Positions 63,558 to 64,000 of a DNA stretch of 64,000 nucleotides are shown here, one piece after another. Numbering within the stretch: the first letter of the stretch is position 1; every line of letters begins with the position of its first letter. The translations under genes were made by a program, and so were the position numbers. The notes beneath the pieces were generated by a model. It had not been told where the DNA came from and ran no database searches. It saw nothing but the letters and a program-made list of their open reading frames with translations. Source of the stretch: Bos javanicus (taxonomy: Eukaryota; Chordata; Mammalia; Artiodactyla; Bovidae); the NCBI RefSeq assembly GCF_032452875.1, contig NC_083875.1, positions 75,290,178-75,354,177 of the forward strand, given 5' to 3'.

Positions 63558-64000
63558 GTAGCTGTGGGCATCTTCCCCATTCCCCCACACTGCCCAGCTC
63601 CCAGGGCACCTAACACTTATTATCATCCTGATGATCGGTGAGAGATGAGAGGAAAAGCAAAGGGTGAACATCCCTGAGCATGAGGAGAGAAGCACTAAAT
63701 GCCAGAGGGTGGAAGGAGAGGGAAGGTGGTCCCAGTAAGGGTCCATGAGTCTGTGAGCAGGGATACAGGAGTAGGAGGTCAAGGGACAATCCAGATGTGG
63801 GAAGCAGAGACAGTGGTGTTGGCAGGACTGGCTAATGAGTCCTAAGCAGTCAGGATAGACCTCAGAAGCCAGCTAGCGCATCCCACCTTCACTCCAGCAC
63901 CCCATCCTTCCCACCCCCCAGGGGAAGAAACCCATGGTTCTGTCTCCTCACCACCATGTCCTTGGCAAACAGGCTGCTTCTCAGCAGAATAAAATAAAGC
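63558..64000 (+). other. GULO: GULO intron at right edge
   Basis: Begins with the GTAGCT donor after residue 237. No further GULO exon is found before the window ends. Confidence 0.6.

Noticed and set aside
1..64000. Regular recurrence of near-identical 200-bp units suggesting a CRISPR array or satellite.
   Set aside because: Units are dispersed, in both orientations, with retroposon features. They are BovA-type and related SINEs.
1..64000. tRNA genes, from tRNA-like boxes such as GGTTCGATTCCTGG.
   Set aside because: These boxes belong to tRNA-derived SINEs and no cloverleaf-forming, full-length tRNA gene was found.

Overview
This is a piece of a ruminant nuclear genome, most likely cattle or another close bovid. 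Dozens of BovA-type SINEs, two-unit Bov-tA-type SINEs, CHR-like tRNA-derived SINEs and BovB (RTE) LINE fragments lie between short, conserved mammalian exons with GT-AG splice sites. There is no prokaryotic or phage organisation.

Region 1 (1 to about 39,975, plus strand) is the 3' part of EPHX2, soluble epoxide hydrolase. Fourteen coding exons (probably exons 6-19 of the human gene) encode the linker and the whole alpha/beta-hydrolase domain. Their phases join without a break into 335 codons plus a stop. With human numbering the catalytic residues all fall in place: Asp335, Tyr383, Tyr466, Asp496 and His524, plus the HGFP oxyanion motif. The protein ends in SKL, a canonical peroxisomal targeting signal. 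The N-terminal phosphatase exons lie upstream of the window. The long introns are packed with repeats and hold a processed NACA pseudogene with a visible poly(A) tail and target-site duplication.

Region 2 (about 39,976-47,286) is a 7.3 kb intergenic interval made mostly of repeats, including a BovB reverse-transcriptase fragment.

Region 3 (about 47,287 to the right edge, plus strand) is the 5' half of GULO, L-gulonolactone oxidase, the last enzyme of vitamin C synthesis. It is lost in anthropoid primates and guinea pigs but looks intact here. Seven coding exons give residues 1-237 of about 440, with the flavin-linked His54 in a GGGHS motif. The start ATG stands alone at the 3' end of its exon, and the rest of the protein is encoded beyond the window.

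The two genes are unrelated neighbours in head-to-tail order. EPHX2 hydrolyses fatty-acid epoxides (cytosol and peroxisome) and GULO oxidises L-gulono-1,4-lactone (ER membrane). I found no new multi-gene system. The items most worth a second look are the SKL terminus and changed pocket residues of EPHX2, the isolated start codon and intact frame of GULO, a telomere-like tract fused to a truncated SINE, and several unusual SINE arrangements. Repeat limits are approximate, and family names rest on recognition by eye.
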